From Gaiellasilicea sp963811885 (GTDB taxonomy: Bacteria > Actinomycetota > Thermoleophilia > Gaiellales > Gaiellaceae), in the NCBI GenBank assembly GCA_963811885.1, contig CAWETB010000015.1, positions 1,054,001 through 1,118,000 on the forward strand: a stretch of DNA of 64,000 nucleotides, in the 5' to 3' direction. The translations under genes were made by a program, and so were the position numbers. The notes beneath the pieces are model-generated. The model ran no database searches. It was given only the letters and a program-made list of their open reading frames with translations, and was not told where the DNA came from. Shown piece by piece: positions 1 through 7,381 of the stretch; position 1 is the stretch's first letter; each line of letters begins with the position of its first letter.

Positions 1-121
1 CGACGTTCGACTTGCCCGAGCCGTTCGGCCCCACGACGACGGCGACGCCGGGCTCGAGCTTCAGCTCGAGCGAGTCCGGAAACGACTTGAAGCCGCGCAG
101 GCGGAGAGAGCGCAGATGCAC
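1..121 (-). CDS. smc: Chromosome segregation ATPase SMC, N-terminal fragment
   Basis: First 40 codons of the SMC condensin ATPase; the gene runs off the left edge. Read from a GTG at 119-121, the product opens with HLRSLRLRGFKSF and carries the Walker A motif GPNGSGKSN at residues 31-39, the classic SMC N-terminus. SMC with ScpA and ScpB (genes at 41.7-43.1 kb) forms the condensin that compacts and segregates the chromosome. It lies downstream of rnc, as in many actinobacteria, but a BTAD regulator and a DUF1059 gene come between. No Shine-Dalgarno is seen; a TAGCCT box ends 7 bases before the GTG, so a leaderless start is likely. Confidence 0.93.
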   Translation of the reverse strand, partial: MHLRSLRLRGFKSFPDSLELKLEPGVAVVVGPNGSGKSNV

Positions 122-128
122 GGGCGGG

Positions 129-134
129 AGGCTA
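129..134 (-). promoter_or_regulatory. -10-like box TAGCCT of smc
   Basis: TAGCCT on the minus strand, 7 bases before the GTG of smc. It fits the TANNNT box seen ahead of many SD-less starts in this window. Confidence 0.5.
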
Positions 135-165
135 ACGGCCGCCGCGGACGGCGACCGCTCCTCCG

Positions 166-324
166 CTAGGCCTCTTCGGCCATCGCGAGCACGTCCTCGC
201 GGCTCAGCTTCCCGACCAGCTCGGGGTGCGCCTCGCCGACATGCCGCTCGACCTTCTGCACGAGCTCGTTGTCGGTTTCGGCGCGGACGACCTCGCCGCA
301 CTCGCAGTTGATCACCTTGCCCAT
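166..324 (-). CDS. DUF1059 family small protein
   Basis: A 52-residue acidic protein beginning MGKVINCECGEVV, with Cys7 and Cys9 and a downstream VERHVGEAH segment, the pattern of the DUF1059 family of small proteins of unknown function. The ATG at 322-324 is chosen over an upstream in-frame ATG at 352-354 because a GAGGAGG Shine-Dalgarno lies just before it and family members begin with this MGKxINC segment. It lies upstream of smc on the same strand, 44 bases away, and diverges from the BTAD regulator. The conserved Cys and His residues hint at metal binding, but no function is known. Confidence 0.75.
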   Translation of the reverse strand: MGKVINCECGEVVRAETDNELVQKVERHVGEAHPELVGKLSREDVLAMAEEA

Positions 325-376
325 CGTGTCCTCCTCGCTCGGATCACTGCGCATTGTTGTCGGAGCCGCTTGCCGT

Positions 377-382
377 TACCTT
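377..382 (+). promoter_or_regulatory. -10-like box TACCTT of the BTAD regulator
   Basis: TACCTT lies 9 bases before the TTG chosen as start of the BTAD gene, which has no Shine-Dalgarno. Confidence 0.35.
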
Positions 383-391
383 GGCGAAACC

Positions 392-1114
392 TTGGCGGAG
401 ACGCGGATCCAGCTCTGCGGCCGGCTCGTCGCGCGGATCGACGGTTCGCGGATCGAGGAGGAACTTCCGGGCCGCCAGGGTCGGCTTGCGTTCGTGTACC
501 TCGCTGCGAACCGGCACCGCCCGGTCACGCGCGCCGAGCTCGATGACGCGCTCTGGCGCGAGGCGGGCGGGTCGGACCGGCTCAGCCCCCTGGTCTCGAA
601 GCTGCGGCAGGTCGTCCCGCTCGAAGGCCGCGGCGAGGTCCGCCTGGCGCTCCCCGACGACGCCTGGATCGACCTCGAGGCGGCTGCCGAGGGCCTCCAC
701 CGCGCGGAGAGCGCCGTCGCAAAGGGAGACTTCGCGGGCGCCTGGGGTCCCGGCCGGGTCGCGCAGCACGTCGCGTCGCGCGGGTTCCTGCCCGGCGAGG
801 ACGCGCCCTGGATCGACACCCAGAGACGCCGGCTCGAGGAGATCCTCGTCCGCTCGCTGGAGCTGGTCGGGCAAGCCTGCGTCTCGATCGGCGGCGGTGA
901 GCTGGACACGGCGGAGCGTGCCGCACGGCAGCTGATCGAGCGCGCGCCCTACCGCGAAAGCGGGCACCGGCTGCTGATGGAGACGCTCGACGCACGCGGA
1001 AACACGGCGGAGGCGCTCCTCGTCTACGAAGCGCTGCGACTGCGCCTCCGTGACGAGTTGGGGGCCGCCCCGAGCTCGTCGACGCAGGCCGTCCACCGTC
1101 GTCTTCTCGGTTAG
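392..1114 (+). CDS. BTAD-domain transcriptional regulator (SARP-like)
   Basis: A 240-residue regulator. Residues about 5-85 look like an OmpR-type winged helix (ETRIQLCGRL, then LAANRHRPVTRAELDDALW). Residues about 95-235 are an all-helical bacterial transcriptional activator domain ending in LVYEALRLRLRDELG and AVHRRLLG, as in SARP/AfsR proteins. There is no ATPase part, so this is a minimal SARP-type DNA-binding protein; its targets are not known. The TTG at 392 is preferred because the conserved fold starts there; an ATG at 269 is possible but would overlap the DUF1059 gene start. A decayed copy of its last 70 bases follows at 1216-1288. Confidence 0.75.
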   Translation: MAETRIQLCGRLVARIDGSRIEEELPGRQGRLAFVYLAANRHRPVTRAELDDALWREAGGSDRLSPLVSKLRQVVPLEGRGEVRLALPDDAWIDLEAAAEGLHRAESAVAKGDFAGAWGPGRVAQHVASRGFLPGEDAPWIDTQRRRLEEILVRSLELVGQACVSIGGGELDTAERAARQLIERAPYRESGHRLLMETLDARGNTAEALLVYEALRLRLRDELGAAPSSSTQAVHRRLLG

Positions 1115-1157
1115 CAGCGGCCGAGCGGACACCCTCGTCCGTGCGGGCATCCCTGAA

Positions 1158-1177
1158 GGGCCGCGTCAGCGCGGCCC
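1158..1177. terminator. Hairpin between convergent genes
   Basis: A perfect 8-bp stem (GGGCCGCG, loop TCAG, CGCGGCCC) begins 44 bases after the BTAD stop, in the gap between the convergent BTAD and rnc genes. No T tract follows. Its place and shape suit a bidirectional terminator, as is common in high-GC actinobacteria. Confidence 0.5.
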
Positions 1178-1215
1178 CGCCGCAGTCTCAAGGATGTGCA
1201 CCGAGCCGACGGCGC

Positions 1216-1288
1216 CTGCGTCACGAGTTGAGGGCCGCCTCACCTCGTCGACGCAGGCGATATTCCGTCGTCTCTTGGGGTAGCAGCT
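1216..1288 (+). pseudogene. Decayed duplicate of the BTAD gene 3' end
   Basis: This stretch repeats the last 70 or so bases of the BTAD gene (1046-1118). CACGAGTTGAGGGCCGCC matches GACGAGTTGGGGGCCGCC, followed by a shared TCGTCGACGCAGGC and an ending CGTCGTC...TAG then CAGC. One base is lost in the middle, so the frame is not kept throughout, yet the final codons still read RRLLG-stop. It looks like the tail of a second BTAD gene left by deletion, or a partial tandem duplication. The rest of 1115-1432 holds a hairpin and no gene that I can support. Confidence 0.7.
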
Positions 1289-1432
1289 GAGCCGGTGACG
1301 CCCCCACGTCATTGGATCCGGCTTGCGTGCTCTCCCTCAGCCGTTCCTCGATGCACCCCGGACAATGCCCGAACCGATGCCAGTTGGCATCCGTCGGAAG
1401 ACCGATTGTGCGTCATCCGCAAGGATGAGAGC

Positions 1433-2182
1433 TCAAGCGCCTATCGCGGCGAGCGCCTGCTTGGCGGCTTCCTGCTCCGCTTCCTTCTTCGTCCGGCCGG
1501 TGCCGTGGCCGAGCTCCTGGCCGTCGATCTGAGCGGCGCAGGAAAAGTGACGTGCGTGCGCAGGCCCGTCGACGTCGACGACGATGTAGTTGACGCTGCG
1601 GCCCGTCTTTGCGAGCGCCTCCTGGAGCTCGGTCTTGTGATCGACGTGCGTCGTCCGCGCGTACTCGATCCGGTCGGAGAACGCCGCCACGATCGCAGGC
1701 GCGATCGGGCCGTAGCCGTGCTCGAGGAAGAGCGCCGCGATCGCGGCTTCGAGCAGGGCGGCGGTGACGTTCCGGCTCTTGACGATCCGGGAGAGCTCGT
1801 CGCCGGCGAGGCTCTCGCCCGCCGCCTCCGCCAGCCGCTCCCCCATCTTCAGCTCGCGGGCGACCGCCGCGCAGCTCTGACGCGAGACGACGTGCGAGCG
1901 GATCTTCGCCAGCCGGCCCTCGGAGGCGTCCGGGTAGCGGTCGTAGAGCTCCTTCGCGATCGCCAGCTCGAGCACGCTGTCGCCGAGGAACTCGAGGCGC
2001 TCGTACGACGACGCACGATCCGGCGCCCAGGACGTATGCGTGAAGACGTGCTCGATCCGCTCGCGCGGCAGCGCGTCGATCAGGCGGCCGAGCTCGGTCG
2101 GGTCGCCGGTCGGGGCCGCGCTGCTACTGGTGCGTGGAGACGTAGTCGACGGCCTGCCCCACGGTCGTGATCTTCTGGGCAT
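1433..2182 (-). CDS. rnc: Ribonuclease III
   Basis: RNase III, the double-strand RNA endonuclease that processes rRNA precursors and other structured RNAs. The catalytic signature ERLEFLGDSVLE lies at residues 61-72 and a double-stranded RNA-binding domain fills about 182-248 (HKTELQEAL, ending KKEAEQEAAKQAL). At up to 249 residues it is of usual family length. The only ATG in frame (2180-2182) lies inside acpP and overlaps it by 59 bases; the fold itself starts around residue 29, and no clear start codon exists between, so the true N-terminus is unsettled. It directly follows acpP, the standard acpP-rnc order. Confidence 0.92.
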   Translation of the reverse strand: MPRRSRPWGRPSTTSPRTSSSAAPTGDPTELGRLIDALPRERIEHVFTHTSWAPDRASSYERLEFLGDSVLELAIAKELYDRYPDASEGRLAKIRSHVVSRQSCAAVARELKMGERLAEAAGESLAGDELSRIVKSRNVTAALLEAAIAALFLEHGYGPIAPAIVAAFSDRIEYARTTHVDHKTELQEALAKTGRSVNYIVVDVDGPAHARHFSCAAQIDGQELGHGTGRTKKEAEQEAAKQALAAIGA

Positions 2183-2369
2183 CCTCGTCCGAGATCTTGA
2201 TCCCGAACTGGTCCTCCAGCTCCATGATCAGCTCGACGAGATCGAGGGAGTCCGCGTCCAGGTCCTCCTGGAACGACGCCTCCTCGTTGATCTCCGTCTC
2301 CTCGACTCCGAGCTGCTCGGTCAGGACTTCCTTGACCCGCTCGAAGACTTCTTCACGCGACGCTGCCAA
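2124..2369 (-). CDS. acpP: Acyl carrier protein
   Basis: An 81-residue acidic acyl carrier protein that carries growing fatty acyl chains on a phosphopantetheine arm. The attachment site is Ser41 in DADSLDLVEL, followed by the usual helix MELEDQFGIKISDED. The start is a TTG at 2367-2369 with an AAGGAG Shine-Dalgarno 6 bases upstream; the family N-terminus (EEVFERVKEVLTEQLGV) fits this start. It sits between plsX and rnc in a fatty-acid and phospholipid cluster, and in the cell would serve FabD/F/G type II synthesis and supply acyl groups to PlsX. Confidence 0.95.
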   Translation of the reverse strand: MAASREEVFERVKEVLTEQLGVEETEINEEASFQEDLDADSLDLVELIMELEDQFGIKISDEDAQKITTVGQAVDYVSTHQ

Positions 2370-2411
2370 ATCGACTCCTTGCTGGTGTGGTCAGGGCTTG
2401 AGCGCGCACGA

Positions 2412-3390
2412 TCATACAGCGGCTGGCGTACGGCGCTCGGGCATGCGGGCCGCCAGGCGGCCGACGACGTCGTGCTCGACGCCCTTCGCCGCGAGGTGAA
2501 TCGCGTTCGAGATCGCGCGACGTGACGAGTTCCCGTGCGCGATCACGGAGAGGCCGCGCAGGCCGAGCAGGTACGCGCCCCCGTAGGTCTCGGGATCGAG
2601 CTTCGAACGCAGCCGCCGCGCCGCCGGGCGGATCAACAGCCCGCCGAGCTTGCCTCGCGGCGTCGCGGCGATCTCCTCGCGCAAGGCGTCGAGCACGGTC
2701 TTGATCGTCCCTTCGAGCAGCTTCAGCGCCACGTTCCCGGTGAAGCCGTCGCAGACGACGACGTCGGCGGCCCCCGCGAGCAGGTCGCGGCTCTCGGCGT
2801 TGCCGGCGAACTCGAGGTCGCTGGCCGCGAGGAGCGCGTGCGCGTCCAGCGTCAGCTGGTTGCCCTTCTCCGGCTCCTCGCCGATCGAGAGCAGCCGCAC
2901 CTCGGGCTGCCGGATCTCGAGGATCTCCTCCGCGAAGATCGCCCCCATGTGGGCGAACTGGAGCAGGTGCTCCGGGCGGGCGTCCGCGTTGGCGCCCGAG
3001 TCGAGCAGGACGGACGGCCCCCGCTTCGTCGGGATCGGGACGGCGATCGCCGGCCGCAGCACGCCCGGGATCCGCCGCAGGTGGAGCAGTCCGGCCGCGA
3101 GCATCGCACCGGTGTTCCCGGCCGAGACGACCGCGTCGGCCCGCCCCTCCGCGACCGCGACGTGTGCGGCGACGAGTGAGGAGTCGGGCTTGCCCCGCAC
3201 CGCCTCGGCCGCCTTCTCGTGCATCTCGATCTGCTCGGTCGTCTCGACGAGCGGAAGCCCGTGCGTGTCGAGTCCGGCCGGGCCGAACAGGGTCACGTCG
3301 ATCCCGTCCGCGGCTGCCTCGACGTGCGCCGGCGACGACCTCGCTCGGCGCTCGATCCCCGCCCAAGGCGTCGACCGCGATGCGGGCCAA
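2412..3390 (-). CDS. plsX: Phosphate acyltransferase PlsX (frame broken near 3325)
   Basis: PlsX converts acyl-ACP and phosphate to acyl-phosphate, the acyl donor for glycerol-3-phosphate acylation. The N-terminus ARIAVDALGGDRAPSEVV is read from a TTG at 3388-3390, two bases after the rpmF stop. The remainder (VTLFGPAGL, VVSAGNTGAMLAAGL, LDSGANADARPEHL, VVVCDGFTGNVALKL) lies in another frame to 2412. One base too many (or two too few) near 3321-3332 breaks the frame; taking one base out of the CG there gives a continuous product of about 325 residues, close to the family length of about 330. Since plsX is a core lipid gene, a sequence error is likelier than a real lesion. It is followed by acpP. 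Confidence 0.9.
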
Positions 3391-3392
3391 GG

Positions 3393-3581
3393 CTACGGAG
3401 CCGGGGTGCGGAGCGGCTCGATCTCGCGGCCCTTGTACGTGTGGCACGTCGGGCAGACGCGGTGCGGCCGCTTGGGCTGATGGCAAGTCGGGCAGACGTT
3501 GACGCGCGGCGCCTCGATGCCGTGCTGCGCGCGGCGCTTGTCGCGACGGGCCTTCGATGTTTTCTTCTTGGGGACTGCCAT
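3393..3581 (-). CDS. rpmF: 50S ribosomal protein L32 (zinc form)
   Basis: A 62-residue ribosomal protein L32, starting MAVPKKKTSKARRDKRRAQH. Four cysteines at 30, 33, 43 and 46 (CPTC twice) form the zinc ribbon, so this is the C+ paralogue that depends on zinc. It lies just upstream of plsX, with two bases between its stop and the plsX TTG, the usual rpmF-plsX arrangement. Normally DUF177 (yceD) precedes rpmF directly; here an ABC-F gene is inserted between them. Confidence 0.95.
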   Translation of the reverse strand: MAVPKKKTSKARRDKRRAQHGIEAPRVNVCPTCHQPKRPHRVCPTCHTYKGREIEPLRTPAP

Positions 3582-3600
3582 GAGCGGCTGCGGAGTATAG

Positions 3601-5145
3601 CTAGAGGTCGATCGACCTGGTCGGCGCGACGGCCTCGAGAAAGCGCCTGTCGTGCGAGACGACGACCAGCGTCCCGTCGTACGCCTGCAGGGCGGTCTCC
3701 AGCTCCTCGATCGCCTCCAGGTCGAGATGGTTCGTCGGCTCGTCGAGGACGAGCAGGTTGACTCCTCGAGCCATCAGCTCGGCCAGCTGCGCACGGGTGC
3801 GCTCGCCGGGCGAAAGCGTCGCGCATGGCCGCTCGACGTGGTCGGCGCCGAGGTTGAACTTCGCGAGCAGGGTGCGGGCGTCCTCGAGGAGCAGGCCGGA
3901 GCGGGCGGTGAACGCCGCGATCAGCGTCTCCTCCCCGTCGTAGGCGCGGCGTCGCTGGTCGAGCGTGCCGACGACGGTCGCGCGGCCGAGCGCGCGTGTG
4001 CCGGCCGAGAGCGGCAGCTCGCCGAGCAGGAGCGCGAGCAGCGTCGTCTTGCCGCTGCCGTTCCGCCCCGTGACGGCGACGCGCTCACCGGGCGCGAGGT
4101 CGAGGTCGATCGGGCCGAGCCGGAAGTCTCCACGCACGCCGACGGCGCTCTCGAGCGACGCCACCCGGTCGCCGGGACGCTGGGCGGCTCCGAGGGAGAG
4201 ATGCAGCTCCCACGGCTCATAGGGCTTGTCGACCTGCTCGACGCGCTCGAGCGCACGCTCCGCCTGGCGCACCTTGGTCATCAGCGCGTGCGTCCCGCGC
4301 CGGTTCGTCATCGCGCCGCCGGCGCGTGCCTGGTTGCGCCGAGCGTTCAGGAGCGCCTGCACCTCCTGCGTTCGCTCCTGCGATCGCTCGAAGGCGCCGT
4401 ACTGCCGTTCGAGGGCAAGGGCGCGCGCCGCTTCGAACTCGCTCCAGCCGCCGGCGTACTCACGCAGCGTGCCCGTCCACGGGTCGATCTCGGCGATCCG
4501 GGTCACCGTCCGGTCGAGGAAGACGCGATCGTGCGAGACGACCGCGAGCCCGCCCGCGAATCCGTCCACGAAGCGTTCGAGCCGGTCGAGCCCGTCGAAG
4601 TCCAGATCGTTCGTCGGCTCGTCGAGCAGGAGCACGTCGAAGCGCGAGAGCAGGATCGCCGCCAGCCCGGCCCGCGCCGCCTCGCCGCCCGAGAGCGTCG
4701 CCGTCTCCTGGTCGAGCGAGACGGCCAGCCCGAGCTCCGCGCACGTCGCGCGCGCCCTCGCTTCGAGATCTGCGCCTCCCAGCGCGAGGAAGCGCTCGAG
4801 CGCGGCAGCGTACGCATCGGGGCTCCAGCTGGCGGTGTGGCGCTCGACCGCCGCCTCCGCGTCGGCGACGCCGGTGCGGCGCGCCAGGTAGGCCAGGAGG
4901 GTCTCCCCCGCGCGCCGGTCGTGCTCCTGCGGCAGGTAGCCGACGGTCAGCGATCCGGGCGTCCGCTCGACCCGGCCCTCATCCGGCTCGTCGAGCCCTG
5001 CGAGCAGGCGGAGCAGCGTCGACTTGCCGGCCCCGTTGGGGCCGACGAGCCCGAGCCGCGAGCGCGGGCCGAGCGTCAGGTCGACGTGGTCGAGAACAGT
5101 GCGGGCGCCGAACGAACGGACGACGCCGTGGAGTGAGATCCGCAA
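3601..5145 (-). CDS. ABC-F family ATPase (ribosome-associated type)
   Basis: A 514-residue protein with two ABC ATPase domains and no membrane part, the ABC-F family, whose members act on ribosomes as translation factors or antibiotic-resistance proteins. Walker A of domain 1 is GPNGAGKS at 35-42; signature LSGGEAARAGLAA and DEPTNDLDF follow. Domain 2 has GRNGSGKTT, signature LSPGERTRAQLAEL and DEPTNHLDLEAIEEL. The linker between is charged and helical. Start is a TTG (5143-5145) with GGAGG upstream. The gene interrupts the normal DUF177-rpmF pair, on the same strand. Which ABC-F subgroup it belongs to cannot be told by eye. Confidence 0.9.
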   Translation of the reverse strand: MRISLHGVVRSFGARTVLDHVDLTLGPRSRLGLVGPNGAGKSTLLRLLAGLDEPDEGRVERTPGSLTVGYLPQEHDRRAGETLLAYLARRTGVADAEAAVERHTASWSPDAYAAALERFLALGGADLEARARATCAELGLAVSLDQETATLSGGEAARAGLAAILLSRFDVLLLDEPTNDLDFDGLDRLERFVDGFAGGLAVVSHDRVFLDRTVTRIAEIDPWTGTLREYAGGWSEFEAARALALERQYGAFERSQERTQEVQALLNARRNQARAGGAMTNRRGTHALMTKVRQAERALERVEQVDKPYEPWELHLSLGAAQRPGDRVASLESAVGVRGDFRLGPIDLDLAPGERVAVTGRNGSGKTTLLALLLGELPLSAGTRALGRATVVGTLDQRRRAYDGEETLIAAFTARSGLLLEDARTLLAKFNLGADHVERPCATLSPGERTRAQLAELMARGVNLLVLDEPTNHLDLEAIEELETALQAYDGTLVVVSHDRRFLEAVAPTRSIDL

Positions 5146-5254
5146 GGAGCCTCCAGAGGACGCAGGGACGAGGACGGGCGCGTGAGCGCCGGGGTGAACG
5201 TCTGGGTCTCGTCTAGTCCGTCATGGGCTGGCGCCGAAGCGCTCCGCCAGCGTA

Positions 5255-5764
5255 CTACAAGCGGTCGCGAAGCTCCCCGAGCGCCGACCAGCGCGAGTCG
5301 ATCGTCTCCTCGGCGTGCGTGTGCGGCTCGACGTTCAGATCCTTGCCGCAGACCGGGCAGAGGCCGGCGCAGTCGGGTGCGTGGAGGATCTGGTCCGGCA
5401 GCGCCAGCGCGATCGCGTCACGCGCCCACGCGGAGAGCTCGAGCTGGTCGTCGACGACGTACTCGCTGCGCAGCTCGACCGCCTCGCCGGGCTCGTTCGC
5501 GTGGTACTCGCGGGCGTCGATCGAGACGTCGACGACCGCGTCCGTCAGGCAGCGCATGCACGGGCCGTGCAGGCGCACGTCGAACGCGAGCCGGAGATCG
5601 AGGCCGGTCGTCGCCTGCACGATCGTCAGCTCGCTCTCGACCTCGTGCGGCACGGGCAGATACCGCAGCCCACCGAGCTCGAAGGGCTCGAGCTCGATCG
5701 AGACCGCGTCGCGGTGCTCCTCGCCCGGGCGGAGCCGGAGGCGGCGGAGCGGGAAGCGGGTCAC
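5255..5764 (-). CDS. DUF177 / YceD family protein
   Basis: A 169-residue DUF177 (YceD) protein. Family cysteines are present: Cys69 and Cys72 in HGPCMRCL and Cys132, Cys136 and Cys139 in DCAGLCPVCG, a likely metal site. YceD is known to be co-transcribed with rpmF and has been tied to rRNA processing or ribosome assembly; the precise role is not settled. The GTG at 5762-5764 follows the sepIVA stop by 8 bases, with GGAGCGGG as a ribosome site. Next downstream on this strand is the ABC-F gene, not rpmF as is usual. Confidence 0.9.
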   Translation of the reverse strand: MTRFPLRRLRLRPGEEHRDAVSIELEPFELGGLRYLPVPHEVESELTIVQATTGLDLRLAFDVRLHGPCMRCLTDAVVDVSIDAREYHANEPGEAVELRSEYVVDDQLELSAWARDAIALALPDQILHAPDCAGLCPVCGKDLNVEPHTHAEETIDSRWSALGELRDRL

Positions 5765-5772
5765 TCCCGCTC

Positions 5773-6294
5773 CTACAAGTAGGAGTTGTCGTCTTCGGGC
5801 TCGTGCGGACTGAGGTCGCGCGGGCCGACGCCGGCGACGACCGTCTCCTGCGAGCGCTCGTGCAGCCGCTCGCGGCCGCGTTTCACGGCCGAGAGGAACT
5901 TGTCCAGGTTGACCTCGAGCGTCGAGAGGATCCCGTCCGCCCAGTCCTCCATCTCGAGCCGCGTCTCGCGCGCCTGCCTGCGCGCGTCGTCGACGATCTC
6001 CTGCGCCTGGCGCTCGGCGAGCTTCACGATCTCGGTCTGCGACGCCTCGCGCACGGCCTGCTCGCGCGCCTCGCCGAGGATCCGGTCGGTCTCGCGCTTC
6101 GCCTCGGCCAGCATCTCCTGCCGCTCCTTGACGATCCAGCGCGCCTGCTTGATCTCCTCCGGGATGGTCGCACGCATCTGATCGAGGATGTCGTAGATCT
6201 CCTCGCGGTCGATCCGCACCTGATCCGTGAGGGGGACGGCCTTCGCGTTGTGCACGAGGTCGTCGAGCTTGTCGATCAATACGAGAACGTCCAT
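5773..6294 (-). CDS. SepIVA-like coiled-coil septum protein
   Basis: A 173-residue, mostly helical protein. The first 50 residues (VLVLIDKLDDLVHNAKAV, then VRIDREEIYDILDQMR) resemble the N-terminus of DivIVA-type proteins. A long charged coiled coil follows, rich in Ala, Arg, Glu and Gln (about 50-150), with an acidic tail ending DDNSYL. In mycobacteria the divisome regulator SepIVA occupies this same place between coaD and DUF177, so synteny supports the call; automated labels often read ATP synthase subunit B-like. The ATG at 6292-6294 is chosen for its AGGAG site; a longer start reaching into coaD is unlikely. Confidence 0.75.
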   Translation of the reverse strand: MDVLVLIDKLDDLVHNAKAVPLTDQVRIDREEIYDILDQMRATIPEEIKQARWIVKERQEMLAEAKRETDRILGEAREQAVREASQTEIVKLAERQAQEIVDDARRQARETRLEMEDWADGILSTLEVNLDKFLSAVKRGRERLHERSQETVVAGVGPRDLSPHEPEDDNSYL

Positions 6295-6302
6295 GGCTCC
6301 TA

Positions 6303-6308
6303 AGTCTA
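6303..6308 (-). promoter_or_regulatory. -10-like box TAGACT before sepIVA
   Basis: TAGACT lies 8 bases before the sepIVA ATG, in the 22-base gap after coaD, and is followed by an AGGAG site. A promoter here could uncouple sepIVA from coaD. Confidence 0.35.
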
Positions 6309-6316
6309 CTTTGCTG

Positions 6317-6832
6317 TTATTCCCTGGGGTTTTCCGGAGCGCCCGGCCGGCCGTTCGGGAATTTCTCCGCGAGACGGCGCGCCACGCTCTCCGGCACGAG
6401 TTCGTCAACCTTTCCGCCGAATGCTGCTATCTCCTTCACACCGCTGGACGAAACGAAGCTGACCGCGGCGCTCGCCATCACATAGACGGTCTCGATCTCG
6501 GGAGCGAGGTGGCGGTTGAGCTGGTTCATCTGGGTCTCCCACTCGAAGTCCGAGATCACGCGGAGACCCTTGACGATCGCCTTCGCCTGCCAGCGGCGCG
6601 CGAACTCGACCACGAGCTCCGAGAAGACGTCGACCTCGACGTTGTCGAGATCTCCGACCGCCTCCTTCAGGAACTCGACCCGCTCGTCCACGTCGAAGAG
6701 CGGTGTCTTGTGGCGCGGGCTCGCGACGACGCCGACGACGACGCGGTCGAAGATCGACGCCGCACGCGAGATCACGTCGACGTGTCCCATCGTGACGGGG
6801 TCGTAGCATCCTGGGCAGATGGCGGTGATCAT
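6317..6832 (-). CDS. coaD: Phosphopantetheine adenylyltransferase
   Basis: CoaD, 171 residues, joins ATP and 4'-phosphopantetheine to give dephospho-CoA, the fourth step of CoA synthesis. The nucleotidyl-transfer motif T-x-G-H is TMGH at residues 14-17 in CYDPVTMGHVDVI; the usual F/Y-D-P and the C-terminal VSSSGVKEI are also present. Its ATG overlaps the rsmD stop (ATGA), so it is translationally coupled to rsmD, the common rsmD-coaD pair. The N-terminus MITAICPGCYDP is slightly unusual in having Cys6 and Cys9 where most family members have Tyr/Ser-Phe. Confidence 0.95.
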   Translation of the reverse strand: MITAICPGCYDPVTMGHVDVISRAASIFDRVVVGVVASPRHKTPLFDVDERVEFLKEAVGDLDNVEVDVFSELVVEFARRWQAKAIVKGLRVISDFEWETQMNQLNRHLAPEIETVYVMASAAVSFVSSSGVKEIAAFGGKVDELVPESVARRLAEKFPNGRPGAPENPRE

Positions 6833-7359
6833 GAGGAGGGCTCGAAGAGGGTGAGCCGCGCGGAACCGTACCGCCGCGAGGTGCGCAGTGGAAGCGGAAG
6901 CGACGGTTCCGTGCGCGCGCCGGTCTCGACGACGAGCACCCCGTCCGGCGCGAGCACTTTCGGCAGGTGCTCCGCGAGCTTCGGCTCCAGCTCCGCCCAC
7001 ACCTCGTAGGGCGGGTCGACGAGGACGAGGTCGTAGGTGCGCGACTCGCGCCGGAGCTCCCAGAGCGCGTCGCCGCAGGTGACCCGCGCGCCGGTGAGCC
7101 GGAGCCGCTCGAGGTTCTCCGCGATCGTCCGGCAGGCTGCCCGGTCGCTCTCGACGAACGTGACGGTCTCGGCGCCGCGCGAGAGCGCCTCGATCCCCAT
7201 CGCGCCGGAGCCGGCGAAGAGGTCGAGCACGCGGGCGCCGTCGACCGGCCCGATCAGGTTGAACGCCGCCTCGCGGACGCGGTCGCCGGTCGGCCGGGTC
7301 GCGAGCCCCTTCGGCGCGGCGATCCGCGCCCCGCGGTGCGTGCCGGCGATGACTCTCAT
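6829..7359 (-). CDS. rsmD: 16S rRNA (guanine966-N2)-methyltransferase RsmD
   Basis: RsmD, 176 residues, methylates G966 of 16S rRNA using SAM. It starts MRVIAGTHRGARI, the standard RsmD N-terminus. The SAM site DLFAGSGAMG is at 46-55 and the catalytic DPPY is at 115-118. It is the first gene of the minus-strand cluster toward coaD and sepIVA. Its ATG is only 22 bases from the GTG proposed for the divergent acetyltransferase, so both promoters must lie in the same short space or in each other's coding sequence. Confidence 0.95.
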   Translation of the reverse strand: MRVIAGTHRGARIAAPKGLATRPTGDRVREAAFNLIGPVDGARVLDLFAGSGAMGIEALSRGAETVTFVESDRAACRTIAENLERLRLTGARVTCGDALWELRRESRTYDLVLVDPPYEVWAELEPKLAEHLPKVLAPDGVLVVETGARTEPSLPLPLRTSRRYGSARLTLFEPSS

Positions 7360-7365
7360 GCCGTG

Positions 7366-7375
7366 GCTCTACCAC
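7366..7375. promoter_or_regulatory. Overlapping divergent -10 boxes of rsmD and the GNAT gene
   Basis: TAGAGC on the minus strand (7366-7371) lies 6 bases before the rsmD ATG. TACCAC on the plus strand (7370-7375) lies 6 bases before a GTG at 7382. The two boxes share two bases, giving an almost mirror-symmetric arrangement with no Shine-Dalgarno on either side. Confidence 0.35.
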
Positions 7376-7381
7376 ACCGCG

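Noticed and set aside
1295..2170. A 291-codon plus-strand frame opposite rnc
   Set aside because: Antisense to the clear RNase III coding sequence; no recognisable motif.
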